64,000 nt of DNA from Blastococcus xanthinilyticus (GTDB lineage: Bacteria; Actinomycetota; Actinomycetes; Mycobacteriales; Geodermatophilaceae): positions 372,001 to 436,000 of the forward strand of contig NZ_VNHW01000001.1 of NCBI RefSeq assembly GCF_008124835.1. The letters are read 5' to 3'. Of this stretch, positions 17,284-25,907 are shown piece by piece; the stretch's first letter is position 1; every line of letters begins with the position of its first letter. The position numbers and the translations under genes were made by a program. The notes under the pieces are model-generated. The model saw only the letters and a list, made by a program, of their open reading frames with translations. It was not told the DNA's origin and searched no databases.

Positions 17284-17359
17284 GGTGACCTGATCGTTCC
17301 GGGTCCTGGCTCACCGTCGACGGTGAGCCAGGACCCCGCACGGTGAGCCAGGACGACGG
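17284..17359. repeat. Palindromic intergenic repeat, copy 1
   Basis: The element opens with GGTGACCTGATCGTTC. It contains a perfect 32-bp palindrome at 17302-17333, whose arms are GTCCTGGCTCACCGTC and its complement, and then a third TGAGCCAGGAC at 17344-17354. A closely similar copy lies at 53507-53582. It starts six bases after the fadB stop and probably also ends transcription. The partial motif GGTGAGCCAGG recurs at 17518-17528. Confidence 0.85.
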
Positions 17360-17557
17360 CCCCGCACCTCGACTAGGCGGCGCAGGCCGTTCGCCGCTGA
17401 ACGAGGAATTCGCGGCGAGCGCTACAGGCAGCAGCTCAGCGTAGGCGGCGCCTGCCTAGGCGTTGGACTGTGAGGGCCGCCGGTGTCTTAACCTTCCGAT
17501 GCTGCGCCGGAACCGCCGGTGAGCCAGGCGGTGACGTCGCTGGGAAGGTACTGCGAG

Positions 17558-18199
17558 ATGGCCCTTACCGTCCTGCTACAGGCGGCCGCTGAAGACCCAT
17601 CGACGACCGATCCCTTGGCGCGCGTTCTTGCGATCGCCGCCATTGGCATCTCGTTGCTTGCTCTCGTCCTAAAGCTTCTTGACTACCGACGCGGTGGCAG
17701 AGTGGAAAAGGCAGCTGCAGCCGCCGAGCAGCGTCGCGTCGAGGCCGAGCTAGCAGCCGGCGCACGGGTCAGGTTGGAGCTCATCCAGTGGTTCGACACG
17801 GGCGCCGGCGCAACAGAAGTCTCTTACGACGGATACCACGTACCGGGCGCCCCGTTCAGCTTGCAGCTGGCGAAGGACACCATCGCCAACGGGCCACCGA
17901 GCTACATCGGTGTTGTCGCCCGCAATTCGGGGCGAGCGAGCATTGAGGTCCGTCATGTCCGGCTGGAAGCCCGGCGCGAAGGCGGCCAGATTGCCAGCCG
18001 ATCGGGGCCGCTGTACGGAGATCCTCTTCCAGGCACGGTGGACGGTCTCTCGTCTCGTCGTTGGGGCCTCGACCTGGTCACCATGGAAACGATTACCGGC
18101 AGCCTGGGGAAGGTGGACCTGCAGTTCGCGGCTGACCTCGGCGATGGCACCACTGTCCGAAGCGATCCCTTCAACTTCGACGTGCGACCGGGCCGCTAG
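17558..18199 (+). CDS. Unrecognised membrane-anchored protein in an atypical islet
   Basis: This 213-residue protein is not one I recognise. Residues about 20-43 form one hydrophobic segment (VLAIAAIGISLLALVLKLL), followed by a charged Ala/Glu/Arg-rich stretch (about 48-70) likely to be helical or coiled-coil, then a beta-rich soluble domain that includes SYIGVVARNSGRASIEV. Codon use is looser than in neighbouring genes, with many A- and T-ending codons, so recent acquisition is likely. The ATG is chosen for GGAAGG ten bases upstream; a GTG at 17519 is in frame. It stands alone between a palindromic repeat and a gene-free stretch. Confidence 0.7.
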   Translation: MALTVLLQAAAEDPSTTDPLARVLAIAAIGISLLALVLKLLDYRRGGRVEKAAAAAEQRRVEAELAAGARVRLELIQWFDTGAGATEVSYDGYHVPGAPFSLQLAKDTIANGPPSYIGVVARNSGRASIEVRHVRLEARREGGQIASRSGPLYGDPLPGTVDGLSSRRWGLDLVTMETITGSLGKVDLQFAADLGDGTTVRSDPFNFDVRPGR

Positions 18200-18528
18200 T
18201 CGTGGCACGACTGCACGTCGGTGGCCGCTGGGCGGCGGTTGCCGCATCGGGGAAGGCAAGATGTCGCAAAGGCGGCCATTCCAGTCGAACCGGTCCAAGC
18301 CGGTCGGCCCGACGTTCCGATGCAACTCGGACGCCGTCGCCCGGGTATCCCTGCCCCGCGAGCTGGGGCTGGGAACAAGTTCGACGGTCTGCCACATGGT
18401 GACGTGCGAGGACGCATGAGCGCGACGGTGGATGGCGTGAGACGACCGGACTAGCGCGATGCCGGGCAGCCGCAGGACGGGCCAGGCTCAGCCGATACCT
18501 GACTGGCCCAGCGTCCCGATCAGGGGCG
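18200..18528. other. Gene-free stretch after the atypical membrane protein
   Basis: This 329-bp stretch is less GC-biased than its surroundings. It has only short overlapping frames with no family resemblance, ribosome binding site or coding-like third positions. It may be the decayed remainder of the same insertion as the upstream gene. Confidence 0.5.
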
Positions 18529-18813
18529 TCAGCGGAACTTGCTGGTGAGGCTGTCCATCGTGCGGTTCACCGAGGCCACCTTGATGTGCGAGAGCCCGGC
18601 CGAGGCGCCGGCGGCCAGCATCGCCTCGTGCGCGGCGCGCAGCGTCGCCCACACCTCGTCGGCCCCGCCCTCCAGCGTGGTGCCCAGCGCGCCCACCTCG
18701 TAGCGCAGCCCCGACGCCTGGATGACGGCGATCGCCGCCTCCACGTGGGCGTGCGGGTTCTCGTCGGTGCCGGGCGGGGACGGCGCCACCTGGATCTCGG
18801 CGATCACGGTCAC
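18529..18813 (-). CDS. Thiamine-binding protein of the MTH1187/YkoF-like family
   Basis: This 94-residue protein fits the small ferredoxin-like family PF01910 (MTH1187), members of which bind thiamine. Typical features are [13 protein letters not shown] at the start, [19 protein letters not shown] in the middle and the C-terminal HIKVASVNR. The GTG start overlaps the dxs stop as GTGA, so it is translated with DXS, an enzyme that needs thiamine diphosphate. A role in cofactor supply is an attractive inference but is not shown. Confidence 0.82.
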   Translation of the reverse strand: MTVIAEIQVAPSPPGTDENPHAHVEAAIAVIQASGLRYEVGALGTTLEGGADEVWATLRAAHEAMLAAGASAGLSHIKVASVNRTMDSLTSKFR

Positions 18814-20729
18814 CGCCGGCCCCCCTCGACGGGCTCGACGACGGCGGTCTCGCCGCGCTCGCCGACCTTGGCCGCCCACTCGGCGATGCGCCGCGCGACG
18901 TCCTGCTCGGTGAGGCCGACGTCGGCGAGCACCTGCCCGCGGCTGCCGTGCTCGAAGAACTGCTGCGGCAGCCCGACCGTGCGCACCGGCACGTCGCAGT
19001 CCCGGTCCTGCAGCTCCCGGGTGAGCGTGGTGCCCACTCCCCCGGCCCGGCCGCCGTCCTCGACGGTGACCACCAGCCGGTAGCCGGCGGCCATCCCGAC
19101 GAGCTCCCCGGCCACCGGCAGCACCCACCGCGGGTCGACGACGGTCACCTCGATCCCGTGGTCGGCAGCGCGCTCGGCGACCGCCAGGCACAGCGGCACC
19201 ATCGATCCGACGGCGACCAGCAGGACGTCGTCCTTGTCGCCACGGCGCAGCACGTCGACCGGACCGCGCCGCTCCAGCGCCGGGATGTCCGGCGGCAGCA
19301 CACCCTTGGGGAACCGGATGACCGACGGCGCGTCGGAGATGTCGACGGCCTCGTGCAGCGCCTCCCGCAGCGTGGACTCGTCGCGGGGCGCGGCCAGGTG
19401 CAGGCCGGGCACCACCGAGAGGATCGACATGTCCCACATGCCGTTGTGCGAGGCGCCGTCCTCACCGGTCACGCCGGCCCGGTCCAGGACGACGGTGACC
19501 GGCTGGCGGTGCAGCGCGACGTCCATGAGCAGCTGGTCGAACGCGCGGTTGAGGAACGTGGAGTAGACGGCGACCACCGGGTGCATGCCGGCCATCGCCA
19601 GCCCGGCCGCGGAGGTGAGCGCGTGCTGCTCGGCGATCCCGACGTCGAAGGTGCGCTCGGGGAACCGCTCCGCGAAGGGGGCCAGACCCGTCGGGTGCAG
19701 CATCGCCGCGGTGATGGCCACGACGTCGGGGCGCTCGGCGCCCACGCGCACCAGCTCGTCGGCGAAGGCGTCGGTCCAGGCCAGCCCGGTCTTGCGGACG
19801 CTGGTCCCGCTGTCGGGGTCGAAGACGCCGGTGGCGTGCCAGGCGTCGATCTGGTCGGTCTCGGCCGGCGGGTAGCCGAAGCCCTTGGTGGTGACGGCGT
19901 GCACGATCACCGGGCCGCCGAAGGAGCGGGCCCGCCGGAGCGCGGACTCCATGGCCCGGACGTCGTGACCGTCGACCGGGCCGACGTACTTCATGCCGAG
20001 GTCCTCGAACATGCCCTGCGGCGACAGGACGTCCTTGAGGCCCTTCTTGATGGCGTGCAGGGCGTCGTACAGCGCCGAGCCCACGACCGGGGCCCTGTGC
20101 AGCGCCTGGCGCACCTGGAGCAGGGCGTTCTCGTAGCCGGGCCGCAGCCGCAGGGTGGCCAGCGCGTCGGCGACGCCGCCGATGGTCGGCGAGTAGGAGC
20201 GGCCGTTGTCGTTGACCACGATGACGACCGGCCGGTCCTGCGCCGCGGCGATGTTGTTCAGCGCCTCCCAGGCCATGCCGCCGGTGAGCGCGCCGTCGCC
20301 GATGACGGCGACGACGGGACGCGAGTCACCGCGGATGGCGAAGGCCTTGGCCAGCCCGTCGGCGTAGGACAGCGACGTCGAGGCGTGGCTGTTCTCCACC
20401 CAGTCGTGCTCGCTCTCGGCCCGGCTGGGATAGCCGGAGAGCCCACCCCGCTGGCGCAGCCGCTCGAAGCCCTCGACCCGGCCGGTGAGCATCTTGTGCA
20501 CGTAGGACTGGTGGCCGGTGTCGAAGACGATCGGCTCGCGCGGGGAGTCGAAGACACGGTGCAGCGCGATGGTCAGCTCGACGCAGCCGAGGTTGGGGCC
20601 CAGGTGCCCGCCCGTGCGGGCCACGCTGGTGACCAGGGCATCACGGATCTCCGCCGCGAGAGCGGGGAGCTGGTCGGCGGGCAGGGCGCGCAGGGCCTCG
20701 GGACCCTGGAGCGATCGCAGGAGCGGCAC
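18810..20729 (-). CDS. dxs: 1-deoxy-D-xylulose-5-phosphate synthase DXS
   Basis: This 639-residue thiamine-diphosphate enzyme condenses pyruvate and glyceraldehyde 3-phosphate in the first step of the MEP isoprenoid pathway. The cofactor motif starts at GDG (residues 144-146, [18 protein letters not shown]), with active-site histidines H41 (RTGGHLGPN) and H73 ([10 protein letters not shown]). The transketolase pyrimidine domain ([18 protein letters not shown]) and the C-terminal domain are complete. GTG start at 20729, with GAGAGGA about 12 bases upstream. It is followed by a coupled thiamine-binding protein gene. Confidence 0.96.
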   Translation of the reverse strand: MPLLRSLQGPEALRALPADQLPALAAEIRDALVTSVARTGGHLGPNLGCVELTIALHRVFDSPREPIVFDTGHQSYVHKMLTGRVEGFERLRQRGGLSGYPSRAESEHDWVENSHASTSLSYADGLAKAFAIRGDSRPVVAVIGDGALTGGMAWEALNNIAAAQDRPVVIVVNDNGRSYSPTIGGVADALATLRLRPGYENALLQVRQALHRAPVVGSALYDALHAIKKGLKDVLSPQGMFEDLGMKYVGPVDGHDVRAMESALRRARSFGGPVIVHAVTTKGFGYPPAETDQIDAWHATGVFDPDSGTSVRKTGLAWTDAFADELVRVGAERPDVVAITAAMLHPTGLAPFAERFPERTFDVGIAEQHALTSAAGLAMAGMHPVVAVYSTFLNRAFDQLLMDVALHRQPVTVVLDRAGVTGEDGASHNGMWDMSILSVVPGLHLAAPRDESTLREALHEAVDISDAPSVIRFPKGVLPPDIPALERRGPVDVLRRGDKDDVLLVAVGSMVPLCLAVAERAADHGIEVTVVDPRWVLPVAGELVGMAAGYRLVVTVEDGGRAGGVGTTLTRELQDRDCDVPVRTVGLPQQFFEHGSRGQVLADVGLTEQDVARRIAEWAAKVGERGETAVVEPVEGGRR

Positions 20730-20836
20730 GGCTCGGCGGTGTCCTCTCGATTGGGCGGCAGCTGCTCGGCAGCCGCCGACCCACTGTAACTGCGGTTTCG
20801 CGGGACTTCCGGTCGAGCGGGTGCCCCGGATGCACC

Positions 20837-21205
20837 TCACAGCCGCGGCACCCACCGCTCGCCGCGCAACGCGCCCGCCACCACCTCCACCCCGCGGGCG
20901 GCCGCGGCCAGCCGGGCACCCTCGCGCTCGTAGGCCGTCATCGCGGCCTCCAGGGCGTCGGCGGGCAGCTGGTCGGCCAGCTCGACGCGCAGCGTCCGCC
21001 ACCCCCGGCGGGCCGCCTCCAGCCCGGCGGCGACGTGGTCGCCGGCGAAGCGGGCCAGCAGCACCGGGTACCGGCGGAGCACCTCGTGCGCGCGGTAGTC
21101 GGGCGGGACGAGGTCGAACAGCCACGCCACGGCGGTGCGCTCCCAGTCCGGCGCCCCCGGGGGCCGGACCTCCTCCGGCCATCCCGGCGGCACGGTCGCA
21201 TCCAC
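20837..21205 (-). CDS. Conserved small actinobacterial protein of unknown function
   Basis: This 122-residue soluble protein opens with [20 protein letters not shown], followed by [20 protein letters not shown]. It has no motif that I can tie to a function, but I recall similar proteins in other actinobacteria near dxs. It appears all-helical, with no signal peptide. The GTG at 21205 is preferred over one at 21223 because a -10-like CAGACT sits six bases upstream of it. Confidence 0.7.
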   Translation of the reverse strand: MDATVPPGWPEEVRPPGAPDWERTAVAWLFDLVPPDYRAHEVLRRYPVLLARFAGDHVAAGLEAARRGWRTLRVELADQLPADALEAAMTAYEREGARLAAAARGVEVVAGALRGERWVPRL

Positions 21206-21211
21206 CCCACC

Positions 21212-21217
21212 AGTCTG
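21212..21217 (-). promoter_or_regulatory. Probable -10 element, leaderless start of the 122-aa protein gene
   Basis: CAGACT on the minus strand is followed by six bases and the GTG at 21205. This decides between two possible GTG starts. Confidence 0.35.
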
Positions 21218-21272
21218 CCGCACCTGTCGAACATGCGTTCGACGACGTGCCGCACACGCCGGCCGGGCTAGC

Positions 21273-21503
21273 TCAGGAGGCGACCTGCCGCTTCAGCCAG
21301 AACTGCTCGAAGCCCCAGCTGCCGGCGCCGCTGGAGTGGTAGCTGACCAGCTCCCACCCCTCGCCGCCGAGCTTGTTGAGCACCGAGCTGGTGTCGCCCT
21401 GCTGTCGTTCCGACTGACCACCGGGGAGCTTCACGCTCACTCCGGCTCGCTGCGACTCGGCGTCGTTGGCGGTGATGACCGAGGCGTACTCCCACGTGGG
21501 CAC
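21273..21503 (-). CDS. Small DUF4177-like protein
   Basis: This 76-residue protein has the outline of DUF4177: an N-terminal WEYASVI strand, then LNKLGGEGWELVSYHSS and a closing FWLKRQ. The function of the family is unknown. It is soluble and lies between the 122-aa protein and an SGNH hydrolase, all on the minus strand. The GTG start has TACGGT six bases upstream, a leaderless arrangement. Confidence 0.72.
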   Translation of the reverse strand: MPTWEYASVITANDAESQRAGVSVKLPGGQSERQQGDTSSVLNKLGGEGWELVSYHSSGAGSWGFEQFWLKRQVAS

Positions 21504-21509
21504 CCCTGA

Positions 21510-21515
21510 ACCGTA
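21510..21515 (-). promoter_or_regulatory. Probable -10 element, leaderless DUF4177-like gene
   Basis: TACGGT on the minus strand is followed by six bases and the GTG at 21503. Confidence 0.4.
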
Positions 21516-21541
21516 GCCGAGGCGCCGCAGGCCGCCGCCGC

Positions 21542-22312
21542 TCAGTGCTCGGCGAGGTCGCGCAGCAGCTCCGCCAGGCGGTCGGCGATGAGCCGGTGAC
21601 CGGCGTCGTTGGGGTGGATCGGGTCGAACCAGATGGTCGGGTCGGCCGGGTCGGTCCAGTTCTGCGCCGCCACGTCCACGAACCGGAGCCCGGCGGCGTC
21701 GGCCGCGGCCTCGATGTCGTCGTTGATGTCGTCGATCGTCCCGGCCGGCGTCCCCGGGTTGTAGGACGCCCCGAGCACGAGGACCCGGGTGTCGGCGTCC
21801 TTCTGGGCGGCCAGGCGGGCCAGCGTGTCCCGGGCGGCCGGCGCCAGCGCCCCCGGTTCCCCGATGCGCTCGTTGAGGCTGCCCTGCACGACGATCACGT
21901 CGCTGCCGGTGGCCAGGGCCTGGCCGATGCGCTCGGCGTAGGTGCTGCCCGCGCCGCCGCCCCCGACGAGGGTGTAGCCGCTGCCGCCCACGCCCAGCAC
22001 GTCGTAGTCCCACCCCAGGGCCTCCCCGGTCAGCTCGGGGTAGCCGTGCCGGTCGGAGGCGCCGTAGCCCGCGGTCCAGGAGTCCCCGAGGAAGACCACC
22101 GACGACGGTTCCTGCCGCTCCTGCTCGACCGCCGGCGGCCGCTCGGTGACCGCCGGGGTCTGCGCCGCGGTCACCGGCGACTGCGCGGTGACCGACTGCA
22201 CCTCCGGCCCGGCTCCGGGATCCGCCGCGATCGCGGTCCCGACCAGCACCGCTCCGCCGGCACCGACCGCGACCACCGCCCACCAGCGCGCCCGCCGCCG
22301 CTCCGTCCTCAT
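21542..22312 (-). CDS. Secreted or membrane-anchored SGNH/GDSL hydrolase
   Basis: This 256-residue protein begins with RRRARW and a hydrophobic segment (residues 11-30) that can serve as signal or anchor, then a Thr/Pro/Ala-rich linker to about 70. The hydrolase domain has block I VVFLGDSWTAGYG with nucleophile S78 and block V DPIHPNDAGH with D230 and H233, so the catalytic triad is complete. It should hydrolyse esters outside the cell; the substrate cannot be told. TACCGT seven bases before the ATG suggests a leaderless mRNA. Confidence 0.86.
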   Translation of the reverse strand: MRTERRRARWWAVVAVGAGGAVLVGTAIAADPGAGPEVQSVTAQSPVTAAQTPAVTERPPAVEQERQEPSSVVFLGDSWTAGYGASDRHGYPELTGEALGWDYDVLGVGGSGYTLVGGGGAGSTYAERIGQALATGSDVIVVQGSLNERIGEPGALAPAARDTLARLAAQKDADTRVLVLGASYNPGTPAGTIDDINDDIEAAADAAGLRFVDVAAQNWTDPADPTIWFDPIHPNDAGHRLIADRLAELLRDLAEH

Positions 22313-22319
22313 GCCCACG

Positions 22320-22325
22320 ACGGTA
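22320..22325 (-). promoter_or_regulatory. Probable -10 element, leaderless SGNH hydrolase gene
   Basis: TACCGT on the minus strand is followed by seven bases and the ATG at 22312. Confidence 0.4.
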
Positions 22326-22421
22326 AGCCGGTCACCCGGCGTCCACTCACCCCACCCGGCACGGCGCGCCGACGCCCCGCTGCCCGGCACCGGGTGGACC
22401 GCGCCACGTCGGGCGCAGCGG

Positions 22422-23699
22422 TCAGGACCGGGCCTCGGCCGGGACCAGCAGCGCCACGCACTCCACGTGCGCGGTCATCGGGAAGGCGTCGTACGCGCGG
22501 ACGGCGGCCGGCCGGTAGCCGGCCTCGGCGAAGGCGGCGACGTCCCGGCCCAGGGCGGCCGGGTCGCAGGCCACGTAGACGACGGCCCGGGCGCCGGTGC
22601 CCGCCAGCAGCCGGCTGACCGCCCGGCCGGCGCCGGCGCGCGGCGGGTCGAGGACGACGACCTCGGGCGCCGGACCGAGCTCGACGAGCAGCTCCGCCAG
22701 CCCTTCGGCGTCCACGTCGCCCTGCCAGACCTCGGCCTGCGGCAGGGCGGCGAGGTTCGCGTCGGCGGCCGCGCACGCCGCGGGGTCGGACTCCACGCAG
22801 ATCACCCGGCCGTGCTCCCCGGCGGCGGGGGCGAGGGCGCCGCCGAACAGGCCTGCGCCGGCGTAGAGGTCCAGGACGGTCTCGCCCGGCCGCACGGCGG
22901 CGAGCTCCGCGACGGCCCCGACGAGCGCGTCCGCGGCGGCGGGGTGCACCTGCCAGAAGCCGGTGCCCTCCACCTCCCAGTCCCGGCCCGCGGCCCGCCG
23001 TCCGGCCCGCCCGGCCGGCTCCTGCGGCGTCGTCCGCCCGGCCGGGAGCACCTCGGTGCGCTGCGGCCGGCCGCGGCGGTCCAGCCGGGTGGTGGTCACC
23101 GCGCCCGCCGAGTCGACGGACACGTCGACGGCCCCGGCGCCGGACCAGCGCCGCGAGAGCACCGCCCGTGCCGCCGGTTCCACCGTGATCGGGCAGTCGT
23201 CCAGCACGACCAGGTCGTGCGAGCGGTGCCGCCGCAGGCCGGCCGCGCCGGTCCGGTCGACGGCGAACCGGGCGCGCGACCGCCACCGGAGGGGACCGCC
23301 GGGCAGCGCTTCCACGACCAGGTCCGCCACCACCGGGTCGCCGGCGTCCAGCCCGCCCAGGCGCACCAGCTGCTCGCGCACGACCGCGGCCTTGAGCCGG
23401 CGCTGCTCCGCGGGGTCGACGTGCTGCCAGTCGCAGCCACCGCACTTCCCCGGGCCGCTGTACGGGCAGGGTCGCTCGACCCGGGCGGGCGCGGCCTCGA
23501 GCACCTCGACGGCGTCGGCGCGGCAGAAGCCGCGGTGCCGGTCCTCGGTCACCCGGACCCGCACCCGCTCCCCCGGCAGCGTGTGCCGCACGAAGACGAC
23601 CCGGCCCTCGTGCCGGGCCACGCAGTGCCCGCCGTGCGCGACCGGCCCGACCTCGACCTCGAACTCGCGGCCGAGCCACCCGAGGCCCTGCTCAGCCAT
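22422..23699 (-). CDS. TrmA/RlmD-type class I SAM-dependent RNA (uracil-5) methyltransferase
   Basis: This 425-residue enzyme has an N-terminal TRAM domain (residues 10-70), an iron-sulfur cluster motif with C78, C86 and C89 (CPYSGPGKCGGC) and a C-terminal methyltransferase domain with the SAM motif VLDLYAGAGLFGG. The catalytic cysteine is in VVYVACDPAALGRD. It should methylate C5 of uracil in rRNA or tRNA; which one cannot be decided from sequence alone. Its ATG lies eight bases inside the upstream KimA-like gene, so translation is coupled. Confidence 0.88.
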   Translation of the reverse strand: MAEQGLGWLGREFEVEVGPVAHGGHCVARHEGRVVFVRHTLPGERVRVRVTEDRHRGFCRADAVEVLEAAPARVERPCPYSGPGKCGGCDWQHVDPAEQRRLKAAVVREQLVRLGGLDAGDPVVADLVVEALPGGPLRWRSRARFAVDRTGAAGLRRHRSHDLVVLDDCPITVEPAARAVLSRRWSGAGAVDVSVDSAGAVTTTRLDRRGRPQRTEVLPAGRTTPQEPAGRAGRRAAGRDWEVEGTGFWQVHPAAADALVGAVAELAAVRPGETVLDLYAGAGLFGGALAPAAGEHGRVICVESDPAACAAADANLAALPQAEVWQGDVDAEGLAELLVELGPAPEVVVLDPPRAGAGRAVSRLLAGTGARAVVYVACDPAALGRDVAAFAEAGYRPAAVRAYDAFPMTAHVECVALLVPAEARS

Positions 23700-25734
23700 A
23701 GGGCGACGCCTCGGGCTGGTCGTCGGTGATCCCGCGCCGCAGGTCCCCCGGCGCGGGGCCGCCCCGGCGGCCGTCGCCGTCGTCGTGCCCGACCGAGCTC
23801 TCCAGCTGCCAGGGCACGGTCGTGATCATCACCCCGGGCTGGAACTGCAGGCGGGCCCGCAGGCGCAGCGCGCTCTGGTTGTGCAGCGCGTTCTCCCACC
23901 AGTGGCCGACCACGTACTGCGGCACGAACACCACGACCAGCTCCCGGGGGCTGTCCCGCCGGATGCCCTTCACGAAGTCGACGACCGGGCGGGTGATCTC
24001 CCGGTACGGCGACTCCAGCACGGTCAGCGGCACGGGGATGTCGAAGCGCTCCCAGTCGGCCTGCAGGTGCCGGGTGTCGGCATCGTCGACGTTCACCGTG
24101 AGCGCGGTGAGCTGGTCGGGGCGGGTGGCCCGGGCGAAGGACAGCGCCCGCAGCGTCGGCTTGTGCACCTTGGAGACCAGGACGACGGCGTGCACCTTGC
24201 TCGGCAGGGTGCGGGCGTCGGTGTCGGGGACCAGCTGCGCGGAGACGTGCGAGTAGTGCCGGTTGATCCCGCGCATCAGGACGAACAGGATCGGCATCGC
24301 GACCAGCACCAGCCAGGCGCCGTGGGTGAACTTCGTGGTCACGATGATCACGAGCACGACCGTGGTCAGCGAGCCGCCGACGGTGTTGATGATCTGCGAC
24401 CGGCGCATGCGACGGCGGTCGGCCGGGTCGTGGCTGGCGCGCATCTCGCGGTTCCAGTGCCGCACCATGCCCCACTGCCCGATGGTGAAGCTGGTGAAGA
24501 CGCCGATGATGTAGAGCTGGATCAGCCGGGTGACGTCGGCGTCGAAGGCGACGATGAGCAGCACGGCGAACCCGGCCAGCAGCAGGATGCCGTTGCTGAA
24601 GACCAGCTTGTCCCCGCGGGTGTGCAGCTGGCGGGGCATGAAGCGGTCCTGGGCCAGCACCGAGCCCAGCAGCGGGAAGCCGTTGAACGCGGTGTTGGCC
24701 GCCAGGATCAGGACCAGCGCCGTGGCGGCCTGGATGTAGAAGAAGCCGACGGAGCCGTCGCCGCCGAACACGGCCGCCGCGAGCTGCGCGATGACCGTGC
24801 GCTGCGGCTCGGTCTCGCAGTTCGCGAACCCCTCGAGGTCGCAGGGGTGCTCGACGTACTTGACGTCGGCCAGCAGGGCCAGGGCCGTCACGCCCGCGAA
24901 CATGCTGGCCGCGATGCCGCCCATGAGCGCCAGCGTCGAGGCGGCGTTCCGGCTCTTCGGCGGCCTGAACGCCGGCACCCCGTTGGCGATGGCCTCCACC
25001 CCGGTCAGCGCGGTGCAGCCGGAGGCAAAGGCCCGGAGCGCGAAGAACAGCAGCGCCAGGCCCGCCATGTTCTCGTAGCCGGGCTCGGGGGTGACCGTGT
25101 ACTGCGAGGTCTCCGCGACCAGGCGCTCGTCGGTGAAGAACCACCGGATGAGCCCGGTGACGATCATGACCCCGATCCCGGTGATGAACAGGTAGGTCGG
25201 GGCGGCGAAGGCCTTGCCCGATTCCCGCAGACCACGCAGGTTCGCGGCCGCCAGCAGCGCCACCAGGCCGATGGCGATGGCCACCCGGTGCTCGTTCAGC
25301 GACGGGAACGCCGAGATGATGTTGTCCGTGCCCGCCGACACCGACACGGCGACGGTCAGGACGTAGTCGACCAGCAGCGCGCTGGCGACCACCAGCGCCG
25401 CGAACTGCCCGTGGTTCTTCATGGCGACCTCGTAGTCACCACCCCCCGACGGGTAGGCGCGCACCACCTGCCGGTAGCTGAGGACGACGGTGACGAGCAG
25501 CAGCACGACCCCGACGGCCAGCCACGGGGCCAGGTACAGGAACGCCGTCCCCGCGAGGGTCAGGACGATCAGGATCTCCTGGGTGGCGTAGGCCACCGAG
25601 GACAGCGGGTCGCTGGCGAAGATGGGCAGCGCGTAGCGCTTGGGCAGCAGCGACTCGCCGAGCCGGTCACTGCGGACGGCTCGGCCGAGGACCAGCCTCT
25701 TCGGGAGATGGCCGAGGTCGGACAGCGTTGGCAC
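23692..25734 (-). CDS. KimA-like potassium/APC-superfamily transporter
   Basis: This 680-residue protein has about twelve membrane helices (residues 40-480) and a C-terminal cytosolic domain. It shares long motifs with Bacillus KimA as I remember it: DPLSSVAYATQEILIVLTLA, AYPSGGGDY, LLVDYVLTVAVSVSAGTDNI, TALTGVEAIANGVPAF and the C-terminal HNQSALRLRARL. KimA is a high-affinity K+/H+ importer inhibited by cyclic di-AMP. Two RCK/TrkA-type regulators are transcribed divergently, which supports a potassium role. TACCAT six bases before the GTG suggests a leaderless mRNA. Confidence 0.86.
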   Translation of the reverse strand: MPTLSDLGHLPKRLVLGRAVRSDRLGESLLPKRYALPIFASDPLSSVAYATQEILIVLTLAGTAFLYLAPWLAVGVVLLLVTVVLSYRQVVRAYPSGGGDYEVAMKNHGQFAALVVASALLVDYVLTVAVSVSAGTDNIISAFPSLNEHRVAIAIGLVALLAAANLRGLRESGKAFAAPTYLFITGIGVMIVTGLIRWFFTDERLVAETSQYTVTPEPGYENMAGLALLFFALRAFASGCTALTGVEAIANGVPAFRPPKSRNAASTLALMGGIAASMFAGVTALALLADVKYVEHPCDLEGFANCETEPQRTVIAQLAAAVFGGDGSVGFFYIQAATALVLILAANTAFNGFPLLGSVLAQDRFMPRQLHTRGDKLVFSNGILLLAGFAVLLIVAFDADVTRLIQLYIIGVFTSFTIGQWGMVRHWNREMRASHDPADRRRMRRSQIINTVGGSLTTVVLVIIVTTKFTHGAWLVLVAMPILFVLMRGINRHYSHVSAQLVPDTDARTLPSKVHAVVLVSKVHKPTLRALSFARATRPDQLTALTVNVDDADTRHLQADWERFDIPVPLTVLESPYREITRPVVDFVKGIRRDSPRELVVVFVPQYVVGHWWENALHNQSALRLRARLQFQPGVMITTVPWQLESSVGHDDGDGRRGGPAPGDLRRGITDDQPEASPYG

Positions 25735-25740
25735 GGCGCG

Positions 25741-25746
25741 ATGGTA
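25741..25746 (-). promoter_or_regulatory. Probable -10 element, leaderless KimA-like gene
   Basis: TACCAT on the minus strand is followed by six bases and the GTG at 25734. Confidence 0.45.
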
Positions 25747-25907
25747 CGGACGCCGGAGGGTTGCGAGCGGGTGACTCGGCGCACCCCTCCCCTCCGGGGG
25801 GAACCGGCGTCCCTGCCCCGTCGGGGCCGTCTCGCGGGTGTAGCTTCGCGCCCGGGAACGCGCCGGCGGACGGAGCCGGCGTGCCCGGATGCAGCGGGGA
25901 GTGACAC

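Noticed and set aside
18202-18402. Short plus-strand ORF after the atypical membrane protein
   Set aside because: It has no ribosome binding site, no recognisable motif, and several overlapping frames are equally open.
22969-23460. Plus-strand coding frames over the RNA methyltransferase
   Set aside because: The minus-strand protein has intact TRAM, cluster and SAM motifs.
25735-25907. Cyclic di-AMP (ydaO-type) riboswitch before the KimA-like gene
   Set aside because: The conserved core sequences are absent, and the gene appears leaderless.
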